The notes under the pieces were generated by a model, which worked only from the letters and a program-made list of their open reading frames with translations, was not told the DNA's origin and made no database searches. Positions 1 through 9,545 of a stretch of 40,797 nucleotides of DNA are shown piece by piece (positions within the stretch are counted from its first letter, which is position 1; each line of letters begins with the position of its first letter). The position numbers and the translations under genes are program-made. Source of the DNA: Prevotella sp. P3-122 (GTDB lineage: Bacteria > Bacteroidota > Bacteroidia > Bacteroidales > Bacteroidaceae); contig NZ_NPJH01000071.1 of NCBI RefSeq assembly GCF_002251365.1, positions 1 to 40,797 of the forward strand. The letters run 5' to 3'.

Positions 1-78
1 ATATTTAATTATAATAACTATTCGATTTTCTACAATAGAATGTCTTTTTTTTCTTATAATAGTTAACCTTCTTCTTGA

Positions 79-86
79 TAATTTTG
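79..86 (+). promoter_or_regulatory. Candidate -7 promoter element of the sugar locus
   Basis: TAATTTTG matches the Bacteroidetes -7 consensus TAnnTTTG and lies about 35 nt before the first start codon. I see no convincing -33 TTG at the usual 19-21 nt distance, so this is only a candidate. Confidence 0.45.
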
Positions 87-120
87 CCTCACAATTATCT
101 GAGAATTAAAAACTTTATAT

Positions 121-1056
121 ATGCAATACAATGAAATAGGAAAGACGGGAATGAAAGTCTCCAACCTAGGGTTTGGAGCCTCGTCGTTGGGTGGAGTATT
201 CCATGGAATTCGTGAGGATGAGGCTATTCAGGCTGTTCATACGGCTGTGGATGGCGGTATTAATTTTATTGATGTGTCACCATATTACGGTCATCTCAAG
301 GCTGAGACTGTTTTGGGAAAGGCGCTTAAGGACATCAAGCGCGACAGCTACGTGCTTTCCACCAAGGTGGGACGTTATGGCAAGGACGGAGTGAACTATT
401 GGGATTACTCGGCCAAGCGTGCCAAGGAAAGCGTGTATGAGAGCATGGAGAGATTGAATGTGGATTTTATCGATCTCATCAATGTTCACGACGTGGAGTT
501 TGCCAATTTGCAGCAAGTGGTGGATGAGACGCTGCCTGCTCTTGTCGAATTGCGCAAGGAGGGCGTCGTAGGACATGTCGGTATCACCGACCTTCAGCCC
601 GAAAACCTCAAATGGGTGATTGAGCACAGTGAGGAGGGTACGGTGGAGAGTATTCTTAATTTCTGCCACTATTGTCTGAACGACAACTTGTTGACCGAAT
701 ACTTCGACTTCTTCGAGAAGCGTGGTATTGGAGTTATCAACGCCTCTCCATTCTCTATGGGATTGCTCTCGATGCGCGGAGCTCCCGACTGGCATCCTGC
801 CACCGAAGCATTGCGCGAGGCTTGTGCCAAGGCTGCACGTTATTGCGATGAACAAGGTTATCCCATCGACAAACTCGCCATTCAATATTCCACATCCTGC
901 AATGACCATATTGCTACGACTCTCTTCAGTAGTGCCAATCCGAAGAACGTGCTGAAAAACATTGATTATGTAAACGAACCGATTGATTTGCAGTTTGTAG
1001 ATAAGGTGAAGGAAATAATCGGCGACCAAATGGGTGTGAGATGGAAGAATTCATAA
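121..1056 (+). CDS. Aldo/keto reductase, L-galactose/L-fucose dehydrogenase-like
   Basis: This 311-residue cytosolic NAD(P)-dependent aldo/keto reductase probably oxidises a free sugar at C1 to its lactone. The AKR tetrad is visible as Asp51, Tyr56, Lys82 and His123. The text resembles plant L-galactose dehydrogenase and bacterial D-threo-aldose/L-fucose dehydrogenases over its whole length, for example LGFGASSLGGVF near residue 17, INFIDVSPYYG near 48 and ASPFSMGLL near 209. It overlaps the next gene by 16 nt, and that gene encodes a lactonase-type amidohydrolase, which supports a dehydrogenase-lactonase pair. L-fucose is the favoured substrate because a GH29 fucosidase lies in the same gene run; L-galactose or another 6-deoxy sugar is possible. 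The family is clear, the substrate is inferred. Confidence 0.88.
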   Translation: MQYNEIGKTGMKVSNLGFGASSLGGVFHGIREDEAIQAVHTAVDGGINFIDVSPYYGHLKAETVLGKALKDIKRDSYVLSTKVGRYGKDGVNYWDYSAKRAKESVYESMERLNVDFIDLINVHDVEFANLQQVVDETLPALVELRKEGVVGHVGITDLQPENLKWVIEHSEEGTVESILNFCHYCLNDNLLTEYFDFFEKRGIGVINASPFSMGLLSMRGAPDWHPATEALREACAKAARYCDEQGYPIDKLAIQYSTSCNDHIATTLFSSANPKNVLKNIDYVNEPIDLQFVDKVKEIIGDQMGVRWKNS

Positions 1057-1937
1057 TTGATGCACATTCGCATTTATGGCTGCGACAAGACACAATGGTC
1101 GATGGTCAGGCGATAAGGACATTGGACAAGAACGGCTCAAGGTCGATGTTCTTTGGTGAGGAGCGACAGATGTTGCCGCCCTTTATGATCGACGGACGGA
1201 ATACGGCCGAGGTATTCCTAAGCAACATGGATTATGCACAAGTGTCGGCGGCGGTGGTAGTGCAGGAGGTGATTGATGGTTGCCAGAACGACTATCTCAC
1301 TCAGGTGCAGCGCCAGTGGCCCGACAGATTTTTCTGTATGGGTATGTGTAATACGGAGGAAGATGCCGTAAAACTGAAGACTGCCGGACTAAAGGGCATT
1401 GCCATTCCCGGTCATCGCATATCGACACCTCTTCACGACATGTTGCCGATGTTCAAGTATATGGAACGCGAGGGTATGGTGTTGTCGATATGTCTGGGTG
1501 AGGATGAGAGACAGATTGCCGAGATGGGAGAGATTATCGAGGAATGTCCTAACTTGAAAGTAGCGATAGGTCATTTCGGAATGGTCACCACAACAGCATT
1601 TGAGAGTCAGGTCAAACTCGCTCTTCGTGGCAATAACGTGATGATTGAGTCGGGTGGAATAACATGGCTCTACAATAATGAGTTCTATCCATTCCCCTCA
1701 GCCGTGAAGAGTATCAATCTCGCAGCCGATTGGGTGGGGTTCGACAGGTTGATGTGGGGAAGTGACTATCCACGCACCATCACTGCCATCACTTACCGCA
1801 TGTCATACGATTTCATCTTGAAGTCGGGCGAAATGAGAGATGCTGACAAAATCGCCTTTCTTGGTGGTAATGCAAAAAGATTCTACGGTTTCCCAAATCT
1901 TGTGGAATTACCTTATATTAAAAATATGAGTGAATAA
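1041..1937 (+). CDS. Amidohydrolase family protein, probable sugar lactonase
   Basis: This 298-residue protein belongs to the amidohydrolase-2 (PF04909) TIM-barrel group that includes L-fuconolactonase and 2-pyrone-4,6-dicarboxylate hydrolase. The N-terminal metal motif Asp7-Ala-His9-Ser-His11 is present. Further histidines occur in GHRISTPLHD and AIGHFG, and the C-terminal motif WGSDYPRT contains Asp242, the expected catalytic aspartate. There is no signal peptide, so it acts in the cytosol. The start codon lies inside the end of the aldo/keto reductase gene, which indicates translational coupling. The likely role is to open the lactone made by that enzyme. Other members hydrolyse or decarboxylate unrelated acids, so the exact substrate is an inference from position. 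Confidence 0.82.
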   Translation: MEEFIIDAHSHLWLRQDTMVDGQAIRTLDKNGSRSMFFGEERQMLPPFMIDGRNTAEVFLSNMDYAQVSAAVVVQEVIDGCQNDYLTQVQRQWPDRFFCMGMCNTEEDAVKLKTAGLKGIAIPGHRISTPLHDMLPMFKYMEREGMVLSICLGEDERQIAEMGEIIEECPNLKVAIGHFGMVTTTAFESQVKLALRGNNVMIESGGITWLYNNEFYPFPSAVKSINLAADWVGFDRLMWGSDYPRTITAITYRMSYDFILKSGEMRDADKIAFLGGNAKRFYGFPNLVELPYIKNMSE

Positions 1938-1943
1938 AATACA

Positions 1944-2975
1944 ATGAAAGCAATACAGATAACAGAGGAGCGCAAGATGTCGCTCGTGGAAATAGATAAT
2001 GTGAATGAACTGAAGCCCGGAGAGGTGCTTCTTAAAATGGAGTATGTAGGATTCTGTGGTTCTGACCTCAGTACATTCCTCGGTAAGAACCCTATGGTGA
2101 AGATGCCAGTGATTCCTGGGCATGAGGTGGGCGCTACCATTGTGAAGGTGGGCAGCGAAGTACCTGAAGGACTCAAACCGGGTATGACCGTAACTCTAAA
2201 TCCATATACTAACTGCAACAAGTGTGCCTCTTGTCGCAACGGACGGCCGAATGCTTGCAAGGATAATCAGACACTCGGGGTGCAGCGTGACGGTGCTATG
2301 CGTGAATATCTCGTGATGCCTTGGGAAAAGGTTATTCCTGCGGGACTGCTCACTCCCCGCACTTGTGCTCTCGTTGAACCGATGAGTGTCGGTTTCCATG
2401 CCGTTTCGAGAGCACAAGTGACGGACATCGACGTGGTTTTGGTCATCGGATGTGGTATGGTGGGAATGGGAGCCATCGTGCGCTCAGTGCTCCGTGGTGC
2501 AACTGTTGTTGCTGCCGACATCGACGACAACAAACTCGCCTTGGCACGCCGCGTTGGCGCTTCATACACCATCAATAGTAAGACAGAGGATGTGCATGCC
2601 CGACTGTTGGAGATGACAGGCGGATTCGGTCCCGACGTGGTGATAGAGGCAGTGGGCAGTGCTCCTACCTATCAGATGGCTGTTGACGAGGTGGCATTCA
2701 CTGGTCGCGTTATCTGTATAGGCTATGCCAAGACTGATGTGTCGTTCCAAACGAAATTCTTCGTGCAAAAGGAACTCGACATTCGTGGTTCACGCAATGC
2801 AATGCCTTCCGACTTCCGTGCTGTCATCCACTATCTTGAGCGAGGCACCTGTCCTGTGGATGAGTTTATCAGTATGGAGTGCTCGCCCGAGGAAGCCCCT
2901 CAGGCTATGGAGAAGTGGGTAGAAGCACCAGGGAAGGTGTTCCGTATCTTGGTTAAAAATTTGGTGAAAAGGTGA
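1944..2975 (+). CDS. Zinc-binding alcohol dehydrogenase (MDR family)
   Basis: This is a 343-residue medium-chain dehydrogenase of the sorbitol/threonine dehydrogenase type. Catalytic zinc ligands are Cys38 and His60-Glu61 (motif GHE). Structural zinc cysteines are Cys91, Cys94, Cys97 and Cys105. A Rossmann fold with VIGCGMVGMG lies near residues 168-177, followed by an acidic AADID strand end that usually selects NAD. It starts 6 nt after the amidohydrolase stop and is the third gene of the apparent operon. In a non-phosphorylative L-fucose route it could oxidise a 2-keto-3-deoxy-fuconate intermediate or handle a downstream aldehyde. The sequence alone does not identify the substrate. No fuconate dehydratase or terminal aldolase is visible here, so the pathway is incomplete in this window. 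Confidence 0.85.
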   Translation: MKAIQITEERKMSLVEIDNVNELKPGEVLLKMEYVGFCGSDLSTFLGKNPMVKMPVIPGHEVGATIVKVGSEVPEGLKPGMTVTLNPYTNCNKCASCRNGRPNACKDNQTLGVQRDGAMREYLVMPWEKVIPAGLLTPRTCALVEPMSVGFHAVSRAQVTDIDVVLVIGCGMVGMGAIVRSVLRGATVVAADIDDNKLALARRVGASYTINSKTEDVHARLLEMTGGFGPDVVIEAVGSAPTYQMAVDEVAFTGRVICIGYAKTDVSFQTKFFVQKELDIRGSRNAMPSDFRAVIHYLERGTCPVDEFISMECSPEEAPQAMEKWVEAPGKVFRILVKNLVKR

Positions 2976-3010
2976 TGAAATATAAACATGTTTGAAATGA
3001 AATTGCAAAT

Positions 3011-5308
3011 ATGAAAAGAATATACTTAATCTTGGTGGCAATGATCATATCCATTATTGCCATCGCACAGGTTAGTTCCACTAAAGTTAAGGTGGAATTT
3101 ATTACTCCAAAAATTGTCAGAGTGCAGTGGTCGGCTGATGGTTCGTTGCCCGGCAACAACACCGGTGTGTGTGTATATGAGAGACAGAAGGTGAAATCGG
3201 AGGAGATTGTCGTGAAGAACGAGGGCGGTTGCATCTCGTTTATCGATAGAAAGACCGGCAAGACACTCTTGAGGGATGTGGGCAGGGAGTCAGAACCAGT
3301 AGTGCAGGAACGCATCGTTTATGACGATGCCACTGCCCGCATGGAGGAAACCGCCAACGGCAAGGTGACGGTGAAGGACATCATACGTCGCGACACTATC
3401 GGTGAGAGCACACGCTACATATCGCATTTCTCGTGTCCCGACACCAAGGCTTTGTATGGACTCGGTGCCCATATGGAGGATTATATGAATCTTGTGGGAA
3501 AGACTATGTGGCTCACTCAGCACAATCTAAAGGTGATGATACCAGTGCTGATGTCTCCACAAGGCTACGGTTTGCTTTTCGATGCCGGATGTGCCATGAA
3601 ATATTCGTCAGACGGCAAGGGCTTTACAATGCAGATGGAGGCAGCAAAACAAATTGACTACTATTTTATTAAGGGTGACAGGATGGAGGATATTGTCGAG
3701 GGGTATCGTTATCTGACGGGCAGAGTGCAACTGCTTCCGCTCTATGCCTTCGGATATATCCAGTCGAAGGAGCGTTATGTCTCTTCTGACGACCTCATCA
3801 ATACCCTGAGGGAATATCGCCGTCGCCATGTGCCTGTGGATATGATTGTGCAGGACTGGAACTATTGGCCTGAGGGTTGGGGATATATGAAGATGAACCG
3901 CAAGTATTATCCCGACCCAAAGGCTCTTGCCGACTCCATACATGCCATGAATGCCCGACTGATGGTGAGCATCTGGCCCAATCCGCAGTATTGTCCCGAG
4001 GAAAAGGATTTCCGCAAACGAGGATTTATGCTCGAACACTCGGTGTATGATGCCTTCAATGCAGATGCCCGCCGCCACTACTGGAAATATGCCAACGACG
4101 AGTTCTTCTCAAATGGCTTTGATGCTTGGTGGTGTGATAGTAGTGAACCCCTCGACGGCGACTGGAACAAAATACCTGAATCAATAGGCGATAAGCCATA
4201 CGGATGGAACGACCATAAGCGCCGCTGGCAGCTCAACAAGGATATACTCAGCGATGCCTTAGGGGCAGAGCGAAGCAGTCTTTATTCACTCTATCACTCG
4301 ATGGGATTATATGAAAACCAACGTGCCACGACCGATGTAAAGCGTGTGCTTAACCTCACACGAAGCAGCTATGCAGGTCAGCAGAGATATGCCACTGTGG
4401 TGTGGAATGGTGATACTCATGCTTCGTGGGAGTCATATCGCCAACAGATACCGGCAGGTCTGAACTATATGGCTACGGGCAATCCTTATTGGACCGTTGA
4501 CGTTGGGTCTTTCTTCGTCAAAAACGACGGACGCAGATGGTTCTATACCGGTGAGTTCCAAGATGGTGTGAAGGATGAGGCTTATCGTGAATACTATACC
4601 CGTATGTTCCAATGGGCCACGTTCCTGCCTATGCTCCGCAGTCATGGTTCCGACACTCCACGCGAGATATGGCGCTTTGGCGAGGTGGAAACTCCTTATT
4701 ACGATGCCATCCTGAAGATGATCAACCTGCGTTACACGCTTCTACCTTATATATATAGTATGGCGGCGGCACAGTATTTCTCAGGCTACACCATGGCGCG
4801 CCCACTTGCCTTTGATTATCCCGACGATGATGTTGTCTATGACCTCAAGGACGAGTATCTCTTTGGCAATATCCTCGTATGTCCTGTCACTCGTCCACTT
4901 GCTGAGGCAAAGAGCCGAAAGGTTTATCTGCCCAAAGGCAACCGATGGTATGACTTTTGGACAAATGAGTCATACGACGGAGGGCAGTGGATAGAGGTGG
5001 CTGTAACAATCGACCGTTTGCCTCTATATGTCAAGGCTGGTAGCATTATCCCAACATCTGATGTGGTAGAATATTCTGCAGCCCAAGCCGATAAGCCTAT
5101 CACCCTGAATGTCTATCCCGGTGCCGACACCTCGTTCTCGCTCTATCAGGACTCTGGCGACGGCTATGCCTTTGAGCAAGGCGACTACTCCATCATCAAG
5201 TTCGAGTGGAACGACAGTAAGCAGCGGTTGAAGACAATAGCGGAGAAGAAATCAAAGAAACATCGTCGAAAGATAAATGTGAATATAATAAACACACAGA
5301 GGCACTGA
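3011..5308 (+). CDS. Secreted GH31 family alpha-glycosidase
   Basis: This 765-residue exported hydrolase has an N-terminal signal peptide (about residues 1-20, ending AIAQ). The GH31 beta-barrel domain follows, with VPVDMIVQDWNYW before the active site. The nucleophile motif WWCDSSEP gives Asp376 as the likely nucleophile. VVWNGDTHASW supplies Asp468 as the likely acid/base. A beta-sandwich tail with PLYVKAGSIIP is typical of the family. GH31 enzymes act on alpha-xylose, alpha-glucose, alpha-galactose or alpha-GalNAc linkages, and the sequence does not decide which. It begins 35 nt after the dehydrogenase and is followed by GH97 after 17 nt, so it belongs to the same glycan-degradation run. 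The fucosidase nearby would fit xyloglucan or a host glycan, but no SusC/SusD pair is seen here. Confidence 0.9.
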   Translation: MKRIYLILVAMIISIIAIAQVSSTKVKVEFITPKIVRVQWSADGSLPGNNTGVCVYERQKVKSEEIVVKNEGGCISFIDRKTGKTLLRDVGRESEPVVQERIVYDDATARMEETANGKVTVKDIIRRDTIGESTRYISHFSCPDTKALYGLGAHMEDYMNLVGKTMWLTQHNLKVMIPVLMSPQGYGLLFDAGCAMKYSSDGKGFTMQMEAAKQIDYYFIKGDRMEDIVEGYRYLTGRVQLLPLYAFGYIQSKERYVSSDDLINTLREYRRRHVPVDMIVQDWNYWPEGWGYMKMNRKYYPDPKALADSIHAMNARLMVSIWPNPQYCPEEKDFRKRGFMLEHSVYDAFNADARRHYWKYANDEFFSNGFDAWWCDSSEPLDGDWNKIPESIGDKPYGWNDHKRRWQLNKDILSDALGAERSSLYSLYHSMGLYENQRATTDVKRVLNLTRSSYAGQQRYATVVWNGDTHASWESYRQQIPAGLNYMATGNPYWTVDVGSFFVKNDGRRWFYTGEFQDGVKDEAYREYYTRMFQWATFLPMLRSHGSDTPREIWRFGEVETPYYDAILKMINLRYTLLPYIYSMAAAQYFSGYTMARPLAFDYPDDDVVYDLKDEYLFGNILVCPVTRPLAEAKSRKVYLPKGNRWYDFWTNESYDGGQWIEVAVTIDRLPLYVKAGSIIPTSDVVEYSAAQADKPITLNVYPGADTSFSLYQDSGDGYAFEQGDYSIIKFEWNDSKQRLKTIAEKKSKKHRRKINVNIINTQRH

Positions 5309-5325
5309 TATTAAGACATATAATT

Positions 5326-7194
5326 ATGAAGATTATTACTACGATTTTGGCAATGGCTATGACATCCATTGCTTCTGCACAAGTCATTTCGCCCAATGGT
5401 AAGGTGGAATGGCGAGAAAAAGGTAAAGGTTTTGCTGTGGTGTATCACGATGACAACAACGAGTGTGAAGTATTAGACATTACCAATGTGGGTATGCTCA
5501 TGAAGGATGGAGGTGGAAAGGAACTGACACTTAAGGCGAAGATGCCTACGAAGACGATAAAGGATTCCTATACGATGATAGGAGGAAAGCGCCACGAGTG
5601 CTCCAATGAGGCAAACGAGGTGACTTACTTTTATATTGATAATATCGGAAGACAGCAACAACTCATTGTCAGGGCTTATAACGATGGTGTTGCTTTCCGC
5701 TATGTTTTCGACGCTCTACAACACACTCGCCCCACAGAGGAACTGACCACTTATCGTATCACTGAAGGTAGGAAGCGATGGATGCAGAAATGGACAGAAC
5801 CATACGAGGCGTTCTTCCCTCTATCCACCACTGGAGAGAGCGAAAACAAGCGTTGGGGCTATCCTGCATTGCTTCAACCATCCGACAAGGTCTTTGCACT
5901 TATTACCGAGGCTGGAATTGAAAGATACAATAGCGCGTCGTCGCTCTACAACGACCGCAACAAGGAGGAATTTCGTGTGGTGATGGACGAGAATCTGCAG
6001 AACACCACAGGCAAATGGCGTTCTCCCTACAGGGTTGTTATAGTTGGAGAACTGAAAGATGTGGTGTCTTCCACGCTCGTTACTGATGTCAGTGAACCTT
6101 GCCGCATAGAGGACACTTCGTGGATTAAACCAGGTTCTGTTTCGTGGATATATTGGGCATACAACCATGGCTCCAATGACTATCAAATATTAAGGCAATA
6201 TGTTGACATGGCAGTGGAGATGCGCTGGCCTTACGTACTCATTGATGCGGAATGGGACGAGATGAAGAACGGCGGACACATAGAGGATGCCATACGTTAT
6301 GCTCATGAAAAAGGAATCAAACCCATACTGTGGTATAACTCTTCCACGGCATGGTTAAAGGCTTGGGGCGCACCAGGACCGCATGAGCGACTCAATGCTC
6401 CCGAAAACCGTGAGCGTGAGTTTGCATGGCTTGAGAAGATGGGTGTGGCAGGAGTGAAGATCGACTTCTTTGCAGGCGACAAACAAGAGACGATGGAATA
6501 TTGTATCGACCTTCTCGAATGTGCCGCACGTCATCATCTGATGGTCAACTTCCACGGCGCGACAATTCCAAGAGGCTGGCAACGCACATATCCCAATCTT
6601 GTAAGTGTAGAGGCTGTATATGGAGCGGAGTGGTATAATAATAACGCCACCCTCACTCCGAAGGCTGCTGCCCACAATGCCACGTTGCCATTCACACGCA
6701 ATGTGATTGGACCGATGGACTATACTCCCTGCACCTTCTCCGACTCGCAGCATAAGCATATCACTACCCATGCTCACGAACTCGCACTGCCTGTGCTCTT
6801 TGAGTCGCCGTTGCTGCATTGGGCTGACAAACCGGAAAGCTATCTCGTGCAGCCCAAGGAGGTGAAGGACTTTATGTCGGCATTGCCCACCATATGGGAC
6901 GAAACCCGACTGCTCGGAGGTTATCCCGGCGAATGGGTTGTCATTGCACGCCGCCAAGGCAACACATGGTACGTTGCAGGCATCAATGGAAAAGACAGCT
7001 CGCAGACTCTATCCTTCGATGCGTCTTTCCTTCCAAAAGGCAAATACACCCTTTTCACTGATAAACCAGGTTACAAAGGAGAACTGCCTGCCAACAATCC
7101 AACCCCTTGGAGCATAAGGAAGGGGAAAGGAAGAATCCCTGAAAAGATTATCTGCCAGCCAAGAGGCGGATTCGTGTTTGTGTGCCGTAATTAA
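5326..7194 (+). CDS. Secreted GH97 family alpha-glycosidase
   Basis: This 622-residue protein has a signal peptide (residues 1-19, ending ASAQ) and the three-part GH97 layout: an N-terminal beta-sandwich starting SPNGKVEW, a central TIM barrel and a C-terminal beta domain. GVKIDFF places Asp380 where retaining GH97 alpha-galactosidases carry their nucleophile, whereas inverting SusB-type alpha-glucosidases use glutamates instead. This favours a retaining enzyme such as an alpha-galactosidase, but the assignment is provisional. Other barrel motifs include HGATIPRGWQRTYPN and GAEWYNN. It is 17 nt downstream of GH31, which suggests one transcript. It would act in the periplasm on oligosaccharides released outside. 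Confidence 0.9.
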   Translation: MKIITTILAMAMTSIASAQVISPNGKVEWREKGKGFAVVYHDDNNECEVLDITNVGMLMKDGGGKELTLKAKMPTKTIKDSYTMIGGKRHECSNEANEVTYFYIDNIGRQQQLIVRAYNDGVAFRYVFDALQHTRPTEELTTYRITEGRKRWMQKWTEPYEAFFPLSTTGESENKRWGYPALLQPSDKVFALITEAGIERYNSASSLYNDRNKEEFRVVMDENLQNTTGKWRSPYRVVIVGELKDVVSSTLVTDVSEPCRIEDTSWIKPGSVSWIYWAYNHGSNDYQILRQYVDMAVEMRWPYVLIDAEWDEMKNGGHIEDAIRYAHEKGIKPILWYNSSTAWLKAWGAPGPHERLNAPENREREFAWLEKMGVAGVKIDFFAGDKQETMEYCIDLLECAARHHLMVNFHGATIPRGWQRTYPNLVSVEAVYGAEWYNNNATLTPKAAAHNATLPFTRNVIGPMDYTPCTFSDSQHKHITTHAHELALPVLFESPLLHWADKPESYLVQPKEVKDFMSALPTIWDETRLLGGYPGEWVVIARRQGNTWYVAGINGKDSSQTLSFDASFLPKGKYTLFTDKPGYKGELPANNPTPWSIRKGKGRIPEKIICQPRGGFVFVCRN

Positions 7195-7254
7195 CTCGTA
7201 TCTAAGAATAATTTGCCGATGAATTTGCCATAGTCGGCGGGCATCGCATCGGTA

Positions 7255-7286
7255 TCAACTTGTCAACTCGTCAACTTGTCAACTTA
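7255..7286 (+). repeat. Four tandem 8-bp TCAACTYG units
   Basis: TCAACTTG, TCAACTCG, TCAACTTG and TCAACTTA follow one another directly, ending 7 nt before the mutarotase start codon. They sit where the ribosome-binding region would be. Expansion or loss of an 8-bp unit would change leader spacing. No function is known to me. Confidence 0.8.
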
Positions 7287-7293
7287 AATAACT

Positions 7294-7638
7294 ATGAGCA
7301 AAAGATATTGTCAGACATTAGAACTGAAGAATGACCCCGAACTCATTAAGAAGTATGTGGAGGCTCACGACCGTGAGCACCACTGGAGCGAGATTCGAGA
7401 GGGCATCCGTAGTGTTGGTATCGAGGAAATGGAGATATACATCCTCGGCAACCGATTGTTTATGATCGTCGAGACACCCGACGACTTCAATTGGGATGAG
7501 GCCATGACGCGCCTTGCCACTTTGCCCCGACAGGCGGAGTGGGAGGCTTACGTCACCCAGTTTCAAGGCTGCGACGCCAATGCCACAAGCGATGAGAAAT
7601 GGCAGATGATGGAGCGGATGTTCCATCTGTATGATTAA
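7294..7638 (+). CDS. L-rhamnose/L-fucose mutarotase-like protein (RhaM family)
   Basis: This 114-residue cytosolic protein matches the RhaM/COG3254 (PF05336) family, which interconverts alpha and beta anomers of deoxy sugars. The length is typical (about 100-115 residues). Family-like features are the N-terminal strand RYCQTLELK, the helix segment YVEAHDREHHWSEI, the strand IEEMEIYILGNRLFMIVET and the WEAYVTQFQ segment. It lies between GH97 and the GH29 fucosidase. Fucose is therefore its most plausible substrate, since free L-fucose released by a fucosidase is one anomer while downstream enzymes prefer another. Rhamnose cannot be excluded. Confidence 0.85.
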   Translation: MSKRYCQTLELKNDPELIKKYVEAHDREHHWSEIREGIRSVGIEEMEIYILGNRLFMIVETPDDFNWDEAMTRLATLPRQAEWEAYVTQFQGCDANATSDEKWQMMERMFHLYD

Positions 7639-7664
7639 AAATTTAATAAACAATATTGAGTATT

Positions 7665-9431
7665 ATGAATAAAGTATTAATAACATTTATGATGGCATGT
7701 GTTTGCCAGGCAGGCCATGTCATGGCGCAACAGAACGATGATGTGTTGCCCAAACAATTACCTCCAATTCCCGACGTACCAGCCAAACAAGCTGTCAACT
7801 CAGTTAAGATGGCAGACTCAAACACGTTTATGGAGGTGAATATCGGCCTTCCTATCACTGACGGTCCGTTCAAACCTAACTGGGAGTCAATAGAGAAAAA
7901 CTATCCTGGAACACCACAATGGTTGCGCGACTCAAAGTTCGGCATCTGGGTGCATTTCGGACCGCAATCAGCCGGAGAGAGTGGCGACTGGTATGCACGC
8001 AACTTATACAAGGAGGAGCATCATGCCTACAAAAACCACCTCAAGCGTTACGGACATCCATCGGAGGTGGGATATAAGGATGTGCTGCGCACATGGAATC
8101 CCACAAAGCTTGACCCGGAGCGCCTTACTGCCCTTTATCAAAAAGCAGGAGCACGCTTCCTTATGATACAGGGTGTTCATCACGACAACTACGACCTTTG
8201 GAACTCGCGCTATCAACCATGGAACTCGGTGAATATCGGTCCGAAGCGTGACTTGCTGCGCGAGTGGGTGGATGCGTGCCACAAGCATAACATGCGCTAT
8301 GGAGTGACCTTCCATCATGAATATACATGGTGGTGGTGGCAAACCGCTTTTGGCAGTGACAAGAGTGGCGACAAGGCTGGAGTACCCTACGACGGCAACC
8401 TTACTCTCGCCGATGGCAAGGGCAAGTGGTGGGAAGGCTACGATCCAAGAATGCTCTATGGCATTGACCTCAGAGAGTATGAGACTGTGGAGAAGAACGC
8501 TCACAGCGGATGGTCGCCTGCCAAGGCAGGTATCTTCTGGCGTCATCTCGATTATGCCAAATGGTTTGCCACACAATGGGCACTGCGCATGATGGACGTC
8601 ACTGCCAACTATGACCCGGACTTCATCTATACCGATGGTACCGTACAAGGTCCCTTCACTGGTGATGGCACTGGCACAGGATTCAAATGCAATGCCATGC
8701 AGACCGTGATGGCCGACTATTACAACCGCTGCCTCAAAAAACGTGGTGAGGTAAACACATTCAGCATCATCAAGTTCCGCCGTCCTACTAATGGTGCGGT
8801 GAACACAGCGGAATTCAACTTCCCCGATACCATCAATGCTTCACAGCCTTGGATACGCGAAGCTCCCGTAGGCGATTGGTTCTATGCCCCTGACTTTACC
8901 TACGATGCCTCTTCGATGATTCGTTTTATTATCGAAGCCATATGTCGCGATGGCAATGCTTGTCTGAACATCTGTATGAAGCCAGATGGGAGTATCGAGG
9001 ATGCTTGTGTCACCATGCTTGAGGAAGTGGGCAAATGGATGTCGCTCAATGGCGAGGCTGTATATGGCAGCAAGGCATGGACAACTCTTGGTGAGGGTGA
9101 GATGGTGGATGGCAAACTTAAGTGCTTGCCTGGCGGCAGACTTGGGAAAAAGCATGCCGAATTTAAGTTCGACTCACAGGACATTCGTTTCACGGTAGGC
9201 AAGAATGGTGCGCTCTATGCCTTCACCATGAATATTCCAGAAGAAGGTCAGTCCGTTACTATCCATTCCATGGCAAAAGGCTCAAAGTATCTTGGAGGCA
9301 AGATAATAAAGTCGGTGTCGCTGCTCGGCTACAAGGGAAAGCTACGCTGGAAACAAACCGCCGATGGCCTTGTTGTCACTTATCCTAAAGGAGTCAAGCT
9401 GAAGACATCTGCAGTATTGAAGATTTCATAA
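7665..9431 (+). CDS. Secreted GH29 alpha-L-fucosidase
   Basis: I start this 588-residue enzyme at ATG 7665 rather than at an upstream in-frame TTG (7656), because it then begins with a regular signal peptide ending VMAQ. The fucosidase fold is recognised by WLRDSKFGIWVHFGPQS near residue 86, RYQPWNSVNIGPKRD and YGVTFHHEYTWWWW. The strand YDPDFIYTDG carries Asp324, the likely catalytic nucleophile of GH29. A C-terminal beta-sandwich completes the usual two-domain architecture. It should cleave terminal alpha-L-fucose from glycans in the periplasm or at the surface. It is the last of the glycan-degrading genes here and gives the main reason for reading the upstream oxidoreductases as an L-fucose pathway. 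Confidence 0.9.
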   Translation: MNKVLITFMMACVCQAGHVMAQQNDDVLPKQLPPIPDVPAKQAVNSVKMADSNTFMEVNIGLPITDGPFKPNWESIEKNYPGTPQWLRDSKFGIWVHFGPQSAGESGDWYARNLYKEEHHAYKNHLKRYGHPSEVGYKDVLRTWNPTKLDPERLTALYQKAGARFLMIQGVHHDNYDLWNSRYQPWNSVNIGPKRDLLREWVDACHKHNMRYGVTFHHEYTWWWWQTAFGSDKSGDKAGVPYDGNLTLADGKGKWWEGYDPRMLYGIDLREYETVEKNAHSGWSPAKAGIFWRHLDYAKWFATQWALRMMDVTANYDPDFIYTDGTVQGPFTGDGTGTGFKCNAMQTVMADYYNRCLKKRGEVNTFSIIKFRRPTNGAVNTAEFNFPDTINASQPWIREAPVGDWFYAPDFTYDASSMIRFIIEAICRDGNACLNICMKPDGSIEDACVTMLEEVGKWMSLNGEAVYGSKAWTTLGEGEMVDGKLKCLPGGRLGKKHAEFKFDSQDIRFTVGKNGALYAFTMNIPEEGQSVTIHSMAKGSKYLGGKIIKSVSLLGYKGKLRWKQTADGLVVTYPKGVKLKTSAVLKIS

Positions 9432-9545
9432 CATTATCCCGAGATTTATTTTGTTGTTTGGTGGATTTAATACCATATAATTCCCCCAAACAACAACTTT
9501 TTTATTATCATTTCCTCAGTTGGCTGAATTCGTTTTCTCATTTGG

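Noticed and set aside
277..1029. Long 250-codon minus-strand frame opposite the aldo/keto reductase
   Set aside because: It is a shadow of the clear aldo/keto reductase gene. It has no domain or signal features and its composition follows the other strand's codons.
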